64,000 nt of DNA, taken from assembly GCA_024710005.1 (NCBI GenBank), contig JANJVQ010000030.1:1-64000 (forward strand), read 5' to 3'. Origin of the DNA: Paludibacter sp. (GTDB lineage: Bacteria > Bacteroidota > Bacteroidia > Bacteroidales > Paludibacteraceae). Positions 7,948 through 15,729 of the stretch are shown piece after piece. A program made the translations under genes and the position numbers. Numbering within the stretch: position 1 is the stretch's first letter; every line of letters begins with the position of its first letter. The notes beneath the pieces are model-generated. The model was not told the origin of the DNA. It saw only the letters and a list, made by a program, of their open reading frames with translations, and ran no database searches.

Positions 7948-9294
7948 TTATTTCAAATGTTGAGGGATTTCTTCCAGAGAATCAATATACTCCATGGTTT
8001 CCGCTTTTCTTATAATATGGGTATTGTTATCTGTGTCAATCAGCACGATGTTCGGGCGCAGGGTGATAAATTGCATCCACTGGGTCATGTTATAAGCCCC
8101 CACCTGATGTACAACCAGTTGATTCCCTTTTTCGAGTAAGGGCATCACGATGCTTTCGCGTACGATGTCGATATTCATACACAATGGACCGTATAACACC
8201 ATCTCTTCCGTTTGCTGGCCCATGGGTTGAGCCGGACTGACCTTGTGTTCATACCAGAGTGATGTAAACAAGGTGTTGAGACCGAAGTCAAGAATGGTAG
8301 CCCGGCGTCCGTCGGATAAACGTTTGGTTGCTAATACAGTTCCCAATAGATAGCCTGCATCGTCAATCAATGCACGGCCACTTTCCAGAATCAACAAGGG
8401 CAGTTCGTCCTGACTGAATCCATATCCTAAAATGACATCGGTTATGGCATCTGCAAACTGATCCAGCGAAGGTACCGTGTCTGTCCCCGGAAGATAAGCA
8501 CCTTTCAGGGTGTTGGTTGAAGGGAAACCGCCTCCCAAATCAAGGTATTGTAGGATTTTGCCATATCGTTCTTTTACACTCCAGGCCAATTCGCAGAGAT
8601 TTCTGGCAGCTGTTGCATAGGCGTTAGGTGATAACATGAAAGTGCCGATGTGGCAATGCAACCCGACTAAATCCAGGTTTGGGGAGTTGAGGATGCGAGT
8701 CAGTGCATTCCAGGCCTGACCGTTCTCGAAATTAAACCCGAACCGGTCCCATTTCGGATAGATTCCGGTATCCATATTAATGCGGATGGCTACACGGGGT
8801 CTGAGTTTGTGCTCTTCACTCAAACGAATCAGCGCGTAAAGTTCATCGTAATGGTCGATGTGAATGAGTGAGTTGTTTTTGGCTGCTGTCACTAATTGTT
8901 CGTCGGTTTTATCCGGACCGTTGAAAATAATTTGATTACCCGGTACCCCGTTTCTCTGGGCTTTGTCGTATTCGAATCCGGATACAACTTCCGCCCATGA
9001 GCCTTCCTGATGAAAGATCTGACAAACTGCGTCTAAATAGTTGGTTTTATACGACCAGGCAAATTGAACTTTGGGGTACCGGGTTTTAAAAATCCTGGAG
9101 GCATTTTGGAAGTTTCTTCTGATTTGTTTCTCTGAAATAACAAATAACGGAGAACCATATTCTTTTAGTAGTCCCTTTACCGAAACACTTTCGATGTGTG
9201 TAACCGGTTCATTTTCTGTTTTAGTGCCGAATTTATTCATCAACCCTGTGTTCATTTTTCGCAGGGTCGGTCTCTCGTATCTTTTCTTTTCCAT
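7948..9294 (-). CDS. PLP-dependent group IV decarboxylase (diaminopimelate/ornithine decarboxylase-like)
   Basis: A 448-residue fold-type III PLP enzyme. After an N-terminal extension of about 40 residues the barrel begins (YGSPLFVISEKQIRRN). The PLP-lysine is in FAWSYKTNYLDAV, the HCHIGT and LGGGFPS phosphate/PLP-binding motifs follow, and the C-terminal beta domain has GPLCMNIDIV, the Cys/Asp pair typical of diaminopimelate decarboxylases. Such enzymes decarboxylate lysine, ornithine, diaminopimelate or derivatives. This copy is unlikely to be the lysine-biosynthesis enzyme, since it lies in an operon with a PqqD-like protein, an ATP-grasp ligase and envelope proteins. The extension contains YERPTL, resembling the YxxPxL recognition motif of lasso leader peptides, which PqqD-fold proteins bind. 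The gene follows the ATP-grasp gene by 12 bp. Confidence 0.85.
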   Translation of the reverse strand: MEKKRYERPTLRKMNTGLMNKFGTKTENEPVTHIESVSVKGLLKEYGSPLFVISEKQIRRNFQNASRIFKTRYPKVQFAWSYKTNYLDAVCQIFHQEGSWAEVVSGFEYDKAQRNGVPGNQIIFNGPDKTDEQLVTAAKNNSLIHIDHYDELYALIRLSEEHKLRPRVAIRINMDTGIYPKWDRFGFNFENGQAWNALTRILNSPNLDLVGLHCHIGTFMLSPNAYATAARNLCELAWSVKERYGKILQYLDLGGGFPSTNTLKGAYLPGTDTVPSLDQFADAITDVILGYGFSQDELPLLILESGRALIDDAGYLLGTVLATKRLSDGRRATILDFGLNTLFTSLWYEHKVSPAQPMGQQTEEMVLYGPLCMNIDIVRESIVMPLLEKGNQLVVHQVGAYNMTQWMQFITLRPNIVLIDTDNNTHIIRKAETMEYIDSLEEIPQHLK

Positions 9295-9306
9295 GATGTT
9301 GTTAAT

Positions 9307-10350
9307 TTAGAGTTCTCCGTTTCCGGAAATCAGTTGAAATTCCTTGATGTCAGTAATCAAATCCCAGGCATAGCGAATGAAAATTTTTCCGACCTCATAC
9401 GTTTTAAACGGTTCAACTTTCTCACCCATAGCCATCTTAACCAAACTGGCCGGTTGGTTTTGTCCCGCTCCGGCAGTAAGGTAAATCCAGGCCGGGAAAC
9501 GCGGATTCACTTCCATGATGTATGGTTTGCCGTCGTCGGTGAGCATTACTTCCAGTTCGCAACCGCCCCGCCACCTGGTTGTTTCGATGAATTTGCGGGC
9601 AAGCTCCACCAGTTTATCATCTTCTAAGGTAATGCCTGCCCATGCTTTCCCTTTGTCGGTGATATAGAGTTTCCGCATGGGAATGATGCTGATGGCATTC
9701 CCTTCGCCATCGCCCAATGCTGCAATATTAATCTCTGTTCCTTTTATAAACTCCTGCATGATGATGGGTAATCCCCATTTGGCCATGATTTTGAGAAATG
9801 CTTTTTCGGCCTGATCGTAACTGCGGGCAATTACAGCATCATAAAATTTACCTTTTACAACGATAGGATACTCCAAATCATCCTCCATTTTCTTTAACTC
9901 GCGAAGCTCATGTAATATCTTATCTTCAGGCACCAGAAATCCATGTTTTTGTCCGAATTCGAATAATTTCATTTTATCCCTGGCCTCAAACTGATTTAAT
10001 TCGGGCAGGAAAGTGCGGATGCCAAGTTCATTTAACTTGTCTCTCAGCTTAATGAAATTATAGAGTTCCGCATCGAAGTTTGGAATAATCAAATCCAGTT
10101 TTTCCTGTTCATGGATGTACAGCAGCCTGGCATACAAACTATCGGTACCGCCCGAAGGATAAGGAATCTGATAGGTTTTGTCGACCAGATCGTGCATGTA
10201 CAGTCCCGGCTCTAACGCTTCATAAGAAAGCCCGATGATTTTAACATCGAAATCCTTACAGTCCCGGATGGCGCGAATCACGGCAACTCCTGGTCCCGGA
10301 CTGTCGATGGCATTTAATGCAGTAACGGCTATGACGATTTGTTTTTTCAT
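9307..10350 (-). CDS. ATP-grasp ligase (CarB/PylC-like)
   Basis: A 347-residue protein with an N-terminal pre-ATP-grasp domain (IVIAVTALNAIDSPGPG, about residues 4-20) and ATP-grasp core. It shows the nucleotide-binding lysines in YPIVVKGKFYDA, the adenine-binding QEFIKGTEINIA, and the Mg-binding ELEVMLTDDGKPYIMEVNPR (Glu/Asn ligands). ATP-grasp enzymes activate a carboxylate as acyl phosphate and join it to an amine or thiol. The 6-bp gap to the PqqD-like gene and 12-bp gap to the decarboxylase argue for one pathway: possibly ligation of an amino acid to a peptide or carrier, followed by decarboxylation, or the reverse. Neither substrate can be read from the sequence. Confidence 0.85.
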   Translation of the reverse strand: MKKQIVIAVTALNAIDSPGPGVAVIRAIRDCKDFDVKIIGLSYEALEPGLYMHDLVDKTYQIPYPSGGTDSLYARLLYIHEQEKLDLIIPNFDAELYNFIKLRDKLNELGIRTFLPELNQFEARDKMKLFEFGQKHGFLVPEDKILHELRELKKMEDDLEYPIVVKGKFYDAVIARSYDQAEKAFLKIMAKWGLPIIMQEFIKGTEINIAALGDGEGNAISIIPMRKLYITDKGKAWAGITLEDDKLVELARKFIETTRWRGGCELEVMLTDDGKPYIMEVNPRFPAWIYLTAGAGQNQPASLVKMAMGEKVEPFKTYEVGKIFIRYAWDLITDIKEFQLISGNGEL

Positions 10351-10356
10351 GTTCGG

Positions 10357-10596
10357 TTATTCGAGGATGCTGTAATCTTTTAATAAACCTGTAAACTCTT
10401 CGAGGTCACGTTCAAGCAACAAACGGTCAACATCGTAATTTTTACTGATTTCTTCAATAATTTCGGACGTTGACTTATCCTGTTTCAATAAGCTGATGAT
10501 TTCCGAACCGATTCCATTTGTTGAAAATGAATCTCCGGTCGCAGGATTAAACAGAAATCCCTCGTCGCTTACGGCTATGTTCTTACGTATTCTCAT
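10357..10596 (-). CDS. PqqD-like peptide-binding (RRE-fold) protein
   Basis: A 79-residue protein starting MRIRKNIAVSDEG, with FNPATGDSFSTNGIGSEII, a helix rich in Lys/Glu and a final LEEFTGLLKDYSIL. This matches the PqqD/RiPP-recognition-element fold, which binds leader peptides and presents them to enzymes. A longer ORF starts at 10650, but the promoter -7 box (10620-10627) lies inside that extension and would start transcription near 10613, so the ATG at 10596 is the likely start. It is the first gene of a six-gene operon. No separate precursor peptide gene is visible next to it; the N-terminal extension of the decarboxylase is one candidate partner. Confidence 0.82.
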   Translation of the reverse strand: MRIRKNIAVSDEGFLFNPATGDSFSTNGIGSEIISLLKQDKSTSEIIEEISKNYDVDRLLLERDLEEFTGLLKDYSILE

Positions 10597-10619
10597 AACG
10601 GTGTTAGTTTTGTTTGACG

Positions 10620-10651
10620 CAAATGTAAAACTACTGAAAAATGCATCCAAA
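10620..10651 (-). promoter_or_regulatory. promoter of the PqqD/ATP-grasp/decarboxylase operon
   Basis: In transcription direction there is TTTG (10651-10648), a 20-nt spacer and TACATTTG (10627-10620), a full match to the Bacteroidota consensus. The predicted start near 10613 gives a leader of about 17 nt and rules out the longer ORF start. It has the same spacing as the promoter at 13709-13740. Confidence 0.8.
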
Positions 10652-10657
10652 TTTTTT

Positions 10658-10684
10658 CAGTGCAAAGCGGACAATTTTCAGTGA
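10658..10684 (-). promoter_or_regulatory. LytTR-type direct-repeat operator upstream of the pqqD-like operon
   Basis: In transcription direction CACTGAAAA occurs twice with a 21-bp period, and the nearer copy is separated from the -33 TTTG by five A residues. LytTR domains bind direct repeats phased by about two helical turns. The same motif, phase and distance to -33 occur upstream of the LytTR gene at 12784-13686. A third TTTTTTCAGT copy lies at 10704-10713, at the end of the LRR gene. Confidence 0.7.
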
Positions 10685-10692
10685 AATTAAAA

Positions 10693-12768
10693 TCAAAGTA
10701 TAATTTTTTCAGTAAACTCCCCGATTTTTACCACGAAGATTCCCCTGACAGGAAGATGAATGTTCATTGCTTCAGCGCTTGCTTTTTGTTTGGTGATTGA
10801 TAAACCATGCAAACTGTAAATTTCAATCCAATCGCCCGGAGTCAGGTTTCTAATAGATAATCCGTCGCGGATTTTAAAGTACCGGTAGGATTGTTGGAAG
10901 GGTATATCAGTCGAAGTGTTGAAATTGCCTTCTGTGATAGTAAGAAATTCTCCCCAATAGGGCGCATCGGCGTATAAAGTACGGGAACTTGTCGGTACTG
11001 TTAACGTACAGCTTGTCTTGTTGATTAAATCTAAGGTGTAATAATCAACAACAGGTGGAAGCGTTTTAGCAACTCCTAAATTGGTTAAATTTGAACAGGC
11101 GTAAAAAGCGCCTGCCCCGATTGAATCTGTGCTTTGCGGTATTGTTAAACTGGTGAGTCCTGTACAATATTCAAAAGCGTATGCCCCAATCTTCTGAATA
11201 TTTTGTGTTAGATTTATCTCTGTTAATCTGTTGCAACCGTCAAATGCTGAAAACTCAATGTATTTTACAGCAGCAGGAATGGAATATGCTCCCGCTTTGC
11301 TTAAGGGGCACAAATAAAGTCGTTCCTGATTTTTGCTGAATAAAACACCATCAGCAGCACTGAAATATTGATTGGCATCGTCGACTGTAAATCCATTAAT
11401 TGCAGAACAATTGTAAAAAGCATATTCGCCAAGATAATCAAGAGAAGCGGGAAAATGCATATTCCCGGTGACCCCTGTGCAATTATTAAAAGCCCCTGGA
11501 TCGACACTAATTGTATTTTGGGGTAAGGTAATAGTACCTGTTTTAGTCGTGGGGCAAATAATGATTCTGTCCTTTGATTTCGAATATAAAATACCATTCT
11601 CAGTCGTAAAATAAGGGTTAAGTGCGTTTGCATCATAGGCAACGATCTGACTGCAACCGTAAAATGCATAATATCCAATATAATCGGTAAACTGCGGGAT
11701 GGTGATGGTGCCGGTCAGTTTGGAACATTTATAAAAAGCGTGACTACCTATCAATTTAACAGAGTTTGGGATGCTAAATGTGCCTGTCTTTGCGCCGGGA
11801 CAAATAAACAAAGTATCAAGATTTTTGCTGTACAAGACATCATTCGAGGCAGCATAATCGGGATTTGCGACATTCACTGAAAAGGATTTCAGGTTGTTAC
11901 ATTCTAAAAGACAATACGTGCCAAGACTTGTCAGGCTTGCCGGTATTGTAACTGTTCCGGTTAAGTTGTAACATCCGTAGAAGCTGCCATCGCCCAGTGA
12001 CGTAACACCGTTTGGAATTGTGAGGCTTCCGGAAATACCTGAGCAATAAGCGAAAGCGTAGGTTCCTGTGGAAACTAATGAAGTAGGTAGTGTTACTGCT
12101 GTGAGGTTGTAGCAGTTCTCGAAAGCAGAATTGGCAATGTGTTTTACCGTGGCGGGGATAGTGTAACTTCCGGTTTTAGCATTCGGGCATACGAACAGCG
12201 TGTCTTGTATTTTGTTGAATAAAACACCGTTTGAACTGCTGTACCTGATGTTTGAGCTGTTTACTGAAAATGAATTTAATGCATAACATCCGTAAAATGC
12301 ATACTCACCAATTGATTTCACTTTAGCCGGAATGCTCATAGAAGTCAGATTCCAGCAATAGTAAAATGCAAGTTCACCAATTGATGTGATAGTTGGAGGA
12401 AGCGTTACCATTGTCAGCGATGGTTTGTATGATAGTAATGCAGGATTGTAAAAGGCGTAAGCCGGAAACTCATTTGACGGATAGTTTATCTGTGTGCCGG
12501 TATTGGTGCCATCAGTTCCACTATAAGAATTTATAACGGCATCGGTAAAATTCAGTGAGGATACTTTCTTTACCTGATCCCGGATGAAGGCGATGTCTCT
12601 GGCGTCAATATTGCCTGCAACCGACAGATTAATAAGATTAGTCCGTTCACTGTCATTTAAATGAGCAGAAAGAGTTCCGGCGGTTGTTACATACACCGAT
12701 TTGGAAATTTGGGCTTGTAATATAAGGAAGGATAATGCGCAAAACGACAATAAAAGTGATTTTTTCAT
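10693..12768 (-). CDS. BspA-like leucine-rich-repeat surface protein
   Basis: A 691-residue protein with a signal peptide (about 1-20, ending LILQAQ) and about a dozen LRR_5 repeats of the Treponema pallidum/BspA type. Each repeat is built on IPxxVxxIGxxAFxxCxxL (for example SIGEYAFYGCYAL and SIGAGAFYACSNL) between residues about 120 and 590. Several blocks of about 70 residues recur in which NGVLFNKIQDTLFVCP-like segments separate the LRRs. The C-terminus (about 630-691, ending GIFVVKIGEFTEKIIL) resembles a type IX secretion sorting domain. BspA proteins bind host or cell-surface ligands. The gene starts 15 bp after LytTR regulator 2 and so is probably co-transcribed with it; it lies directly upstream of the pqqD-like operon. 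Confidence 0.85.
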   Translation of the reverse strand: MKKSLLLSFCALSFLILQAQISKSVYVTTAGTLSAHLNDSERTNLINLSVAGNIDARDIAFIRDQVKKVSSLNFTDAVINSYSGTDGTNTGTQINYPSNEFPAYAFYNPALLSYKPSLTMVTLPPTITSIGELAFYYCWNLTSMSIPAKVKSIGEYAFYGCYALNSFSVNSSNIRYSSSNGVLFNKIQDTLFVCPNAKTGSYTIPATVKHIANSAFENCYNLTAVTLPTSLVSTGTYAFAYCSGISGSLTIPNGVTSLGDGSFYGCYNLTGTVTIPASLTSLGTYCLLECNNLKSFSVNVANPDYAASNDVLYSKNLDTLFICPGAKTGTFSIPNSVKLIGSHAFYKCSKLTGTITIPQFTDYIGYYAFYGCSQIVAYDANALNPYFTTENGILYSKSKDRIIICPTTKTGTITLPQNTISVDPGAFNNCTGVTGNMHFPASLDYLGEYAFYNCSAINGFTVDDANQYFSAADGVLFSKNQERLYLCPLSKAGAYSIPAAVKYIEFSAFDGCNRLTEINLTQNIQKIGAYAFEYCTGLTSLTIPQSTDSIGAGAFYACSNLTNLGVAKTLPPVVDYYTLDLINKTSCTLTVPTSSRTLYADAPYWGEFLTITEGNFNTSTDIPFQQSYRYFKIRDGLSIRNLTPGDWIEIYSLHGLSITKQKASAEAMNIHLPVRGIFVVKIGEFTEKIIL

Positions 12769-12783
12769 TTTTTGCTGATATGC

Positions 12784-13686
12784 TTATTTAATAAAGTTCC
12801 TGCCGAGATATTGCTGAAAACTTTCTTTGTATTGTTCTCCGATTGGAATGAATTTCTTTTGCTCAATGAATATCCTGTTTTTTTCTACTGCCTGAATTTT
12901 ATCGAGGTTGACAATAAAGGATCGCTGCACCCGCATAAACCTGTCAGCCGGCAGTTTGGTCTCAATGTTTTTCAATCGCATGAAAGTCGTGATGCTTTCC
13001 CCATTATTCAGGTATATTTTAATGTACTCATTGGCGCTTTCAATATACAAGATATCCGATATAAGTACTTTTACCATCTTTAAATCGGATTTTACATAGA
13101 TGTATTCATCAATGTGCTGATTGTCTTGCTGTACCTGTTCTTGCAGTTGTTTTTTCTGCTTTTCTTCTTCTATCCAAAACAGGATAACTTTGTATGCTGT
13201 ACCTGTTCCAATCACCAGTAAAGCAATGACGAGGCTTTGCAAAAACTGCATTTCAGCAGTTCTTGCTGCCGATTGGTTTTGCAACCTGAATCCGGCTGGT
13301 GGAGGCATTCTTTCCGACAACTCCATAGGAGGCATGCCTGGACCGAGTTCCATGGGAGGCATGCCGGTTACCGACCGGGTTGTGTAGTTGTTTTCGACCC
13401 GGATACTGAAACAGATTATCAGGGGAGTAATTGCCAGAATCAATAAAATGTATCTTTCGTATAGCTTCTTTTTAAGATAGAGAGGAATTAGAACATAAAT
13501 GTTGAGTATGAATACGAATAAAAAGGAAGCGATTTTGATCCAGGATTCCATTATCCGATCCCATAGCAATATGCCTTCAGTCTGGTTGACCCCTATTGGT
13601 ATAAGGAAAATCATCAGCCATATCAGGACAAAAATGGCTGATTCGATGAAAATAAAACTGACTGATTTCTTTTTTGTGTTCTGCAT
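12784..13686 (-). CDS. membrane-bound LytTR-family transcription regulator (LytTR regulator 2)
   Basis: Read as 300 residues from MQNTKKKS. It has four predicted membrane segments (about 10-165), a short basic linker (KQKKQLQEQVQ) and a C-terminal LytTR DNA-binding domain (about 205-300) with ILYIESANEYIKIYLN and RFMRVQRSFIVNLDKI. A Met/Pro-rich loop with repeated GMPPMEL lies between membrane segments. The longest ORF starts at 13737, but the promoter at 13709-13740 would start transcription near 13702, so 13686 (or 13695) is the real start. It lacks a histidine-kinase or receiver domain, so it probably senses through its membrane domain. Direct repeats upstream suggest autoregulation, and the same repeats upstream of the pqqD-like operon suggest control of it. 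Confidence 0.85.
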   Translation of the reverse strand: MQNTKKKSVSFIFIESAIFVLIWLMIFLIPIGVNQTEGILLWDRIMESWIKIASFLFVFILNIYVLIPLYLKKKLYERYILLILAITPLIICFSIRVENNYTTRSVTGMPPMELGPGMPPMELSERMPPPAGFRLQNQSAARTAEMQFLQSLVIALLVIGTGTAYKVILFWIEEEKQKKQLQEQVQQDNQHIDEYIYVKSDLKMVKVLISDILYIESANEYIKIYLNNGESITTFMRLKNIETKLPADRFMRVQRSFIVNLDKIQAVEKNRIFIEQKKFIPIGEQYKESFQQYLGRNFIK

Positions 13687-13708
13687 GAAAAGCATAAAAA
13701 GTTTGATG

Positions 13709-13740
13709 CAAATATAACCTTCATCACGTAACAACACAAA
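13709..13740 (-). promoter_or_regulatory. promoter of LytTR regulator 2 and the LRR gene
   Basis: In transcription direction: TTTG (13740-13737), a 20-nt spacer and TATATTTG (13716-13709). It fixes the downstream start of the regulator. Confidence 0.8.
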
Positions 13741-13746
13741 TTATAT

Positions 13747-13773
13747 CAGTATAAGCGCTGATTTTTTCAGTGA
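13747..13773 (-). promoter_or_regulatory. LytTR-type direct-repeat operator upstream of LytTR regulator 2
   Basis: Two ACTGA repeats, CACTGAAAAAA and TACTGATATAA in transcription direction, have a 21-bp period; the nearer one is five bases from the -33 TTTG. Motif, period and spacing match those at 10658-10684. The distal repeat overlaps the stop codon of the patatin gene. Confidence 0.7.
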
Positions 13774-14525
13774 AATCCTTTCGCTTTTAATACTTCCATT
13801 GCCTTCTGATATCCCAGATCGAAGATCTCCATCACCTTGTCGGTTTCAAACAGATCAAAGTCGTAGATATTTTCGGGTTCGATGAGGATATCGCATAATG
13901 CTTTGTCGGCAAGTGTGTTGGCCCTGAACATGAAGTGGTAGGTTCGAAAAGCCACATCCATGATATTGACCTTGTACTTTTGCGCTACGAGCGGACCAAC
14001 GTTAATTCCAATCAATAAATCACATTCCTTGCGAATTGTTGAAACGGGGAAGTTCTTCAGCAGTCCTCCGTCGACATAATAATTGTTGTTTATTTTCTGG
14101 GGCGTAAAAAGTACCGGAATGCTACTTGACGCCATCACGGGTTTCAATAAATTACCTTCAGAAAAAGTTTCGGGAACACCGGTGTCAAAATTGGTGACTA
14201 CAACTCTAAGCGGAATGCTCAGTTCTTCAAATGTCTTGGCTTTCAGTTTCCGTCCAAGAAATCGGGCAAATGGAGCGATGCTGAAAAAACCGCCATCGGG
14301 GACATCTAATTTCGTCATTTTCTTGAAACTGATGTCTTCAAACATTTGTGCAATTTCGATGGGTTTGTGTCCATCGGCATACAGAGCTCCCACAATGGAG
14401 CCTGCACTTACGCCGGAAATGATTTCCGGCTTGATGTTCAGTTCTTCCATTGCCATCAATACACCAGCGTGTGATATTCCCCGGATACCTCCGCCGCTCA
14501 AAGCCAAACCAATTTTGTAAGCCAT
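13767..14525 (-). CDS. patatin-like phospholipase
   Basis: A 252-residue RssA-type patatin. It has the oxyanion-hole motif SGGGIRG near the N-terminus, the nucleophile elbow GVSAG (Ser about residue 42) and the catalytic Asp in YVDGGLLKNFP. These serine acyl hydrolases release fatty acids from membrane lipids. No signal peptide is visible, so it is cytoplasmic or membrane-associated. It lies between the two LytTR regulators, 139 bp downstream of the first; the gap holds an inverted GAATA-repeat. Confidence 0.9.
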   Translation of the reverse strand: MAYKIGLALSGGGIRGISHAGVLMAMEELNIKPEIISGVSAGSIVGALYADGHKPIEIAQMFEDISFKKMTKLDVPDGGFFSIAPFARFLGRKLKAKTFEELSIPLRVVVTNFDTGVPETFSEGNLLKPVMASSSIPVLFTPQKINNNYYVDGGLLKNFPVSTIRKECDLLIGINVGPLVAQKYKVNIMDVAFRTYHFMFRANTLADKALCDILIEPENIYDFDLFETDKVMEIFDLGYQKAMEVLKAKGFH

Positions 14526-14535
14526 GTTTTTAAGT

Positions 14536-14652
14536 GAATAGTGAATAGCGAATAACGAATAGTGAATAGTTATTTTGTTAGTAAATAATATATTCTTAAT
14601 TTTTTATAATGTTGTTTGTTGCAAGGGAAGTGTTATTCGCTATTCACTATTC
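14536..14652. repeat. inverted heptamer repeat (GAATAGT/GAATAGC/GAATAAC)
   Basis: A run of GAATA-based heptamers next to the patatin start (14531-14570) reappears inverted before the end of LytTR regulator 1 (14632-14662). The perfect arms are 21 bp (14536-14556 and 14632-14652). A related heptamer run lies at 55321-55345 upstream of uvrA. It probably spread as a simple-sequence element; a large hairpin could form in the transcript. Confidence 0.75.
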
Positions 14653-14664
14653 GTTATTCACTGA

Positions 14665-15525
14665 TTATATCGAGTACTGCGAAAACTTCTCCATCACCTT
14701 GTCGTAATATGTTTTTGTGACCGGAATGTCGGGTGCGTTCGGGGCGTCAAGTTCCAGAAAAATACCTGCTTTGGTTTTTCTGAGTACCTTCACTTTGTCT
14801 AAGTTGATGATGTAGGAACGGTGACAACGAACCAACGGGGTTTCTTTTGTCAGGTTCTCTTCTATCCATTTTAATGAATTTCTTATCAGGAAATTGGCAA
14901 TTTTTTCTTTGTTGATATAATGGATGGTGGCATAATTGTCTGCCGAATCAATGTAGATTAAATTATCCAGCATGATTGAGATTTTTAGCTCTCCTTTTTC
15001 ATCGGTAAATCCAATCAGGCCTTTTTTGGGAATCTCAGTTAATGTTCTCTGGGTAACTCTTTCATTTAATAACCGGTTCTTATCCTTCCATGAAAAATAC
15101 AAAAATGACATGGTGTAAGGAATTAAGAGTACCAGACTGGTATTGACGGCTGAGTTTTTCAACAGAATGAAAAAATCTCTTTCTTCTGCTCCTTTCGGAA
15201 CAAATTTCGAGAAAAGAGCGTAGAACATCGACATGGCAATGATTTCAGCAAATACCCAAACGGCATATTGCAGGTAATTGACTTCATTTTTTCTTGTATA
15301 CAACCCGAGAAATAAACGGCTTATTACTACCACCAGCATGCCGGTCAGTATAATTAAACTGGAAAAAAAGAAGTAATTAAAGTCTGATACGCCCTTATAC
15401 CAGTCTCTGGAACCGAAAGGCTGGAAGATATTAATAAAAAGCAAAGCAAAAAATGCCGTGAACAATATCATGTGTATGGTATTGCGCTTTTCAAGCAGGT
15501 AATAAGGAATTTTTTGATCCACCAT
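14665..15525 (-). CDS. membrane-bound LytTR-family transcription regulator (LytTR regulator 1)
   Basis: A 286-residue protein with four predicted membrane helices (about residues 15-150) and a C-terminal LytTR domain (about 185-286) containing LIYIDSADNYATIHY and LVRCHRSYIINLDKVKVL. The architecture is like LytTR regulator 2 at 12784-13686. A good promoter lies just upstream, and four direct repeats with 20-21 bp period fill the intergenic region toward the divergent hydrolase gene. Autoregulation and control of that hydrolase are therefore likely. Confidence 0.86.
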   Translation of the reverse strand: MVDQKIPYYLLEKRNTIHMILFTAFFALLFINIFQPFGSRDWYKGVSDFNYFFFSSLIILTGMLVVVISRLFLGLYTRKNEVNYLQYAVWVFAEIIAMSMFYALFSKFVPKGAEERDFFILLKNSAVNTSLVLLIPYTMSFLYFSWKDKNRLLNERVTQRTLTEIPKKGLIGFTDEKGELKISIMLDNLIYIDSADNYATIHYINKEKIANFLIRNSLKWIEENLTKETPLVRCHRSYIINLDKVKVLRKTKAGIFLELDAPNAPDIPVTKTYYDKVMEKFSQYSI

Positions 15526-15551
15526 TTTTAGTTTAATTATTTTGAACCTCG

Positions 15552-15583
15552 CAAAGGTAAATTTTTATATTCATTAATGCAAT
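15552..15583 (-). promoter_or_regulatory. promoter of LytTR regulator 1
   Basis: In transcription direction: ATTG (15583-15580), a 20-nt spacer and TACCTTTG (15559-15552). It gives a leader of about 20 nt. Confidence 0.7.
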
Positions 15584-15587
15584 AAGT

Positions 15588-15655
15588 TAATCCCCGGATG
15601 ATGTTTTTTAGTCCCTGTATGTTTTTTTTAGTCCCGCATTGGCCTTTTTAATCCC
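15588..15655. promoter_or_regulatory. four-copy direct repeat, probable LytTR operator
   Basis: TA(A/G)TCCC occurs at 15588, 15609, 15629 and 15649, each copy except the first preceded by a T-run. The periods of 21, 20 and 20 bp place all copies on one helix face. The array starts 5 bp upstream of the -33 box of LytTR regulator 1 and lies 75 bp before the divergent hydrolase gene. Confidence 0.7.
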
Positions 15656-15729
15656 TTGTTGTGCCTGGATTTCTCAGAAAGTTGTCCTGATATTTACTAT
15701 GTAGTTTATTTGCAAATAAAAAAATCACC

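Noticed and set aside
10597-10650. 18-residue extension of the PqqD-like protein
   Set aside because: The -7 and -33 boxes fall inside or at its start, so it cannot be in the mRNA.
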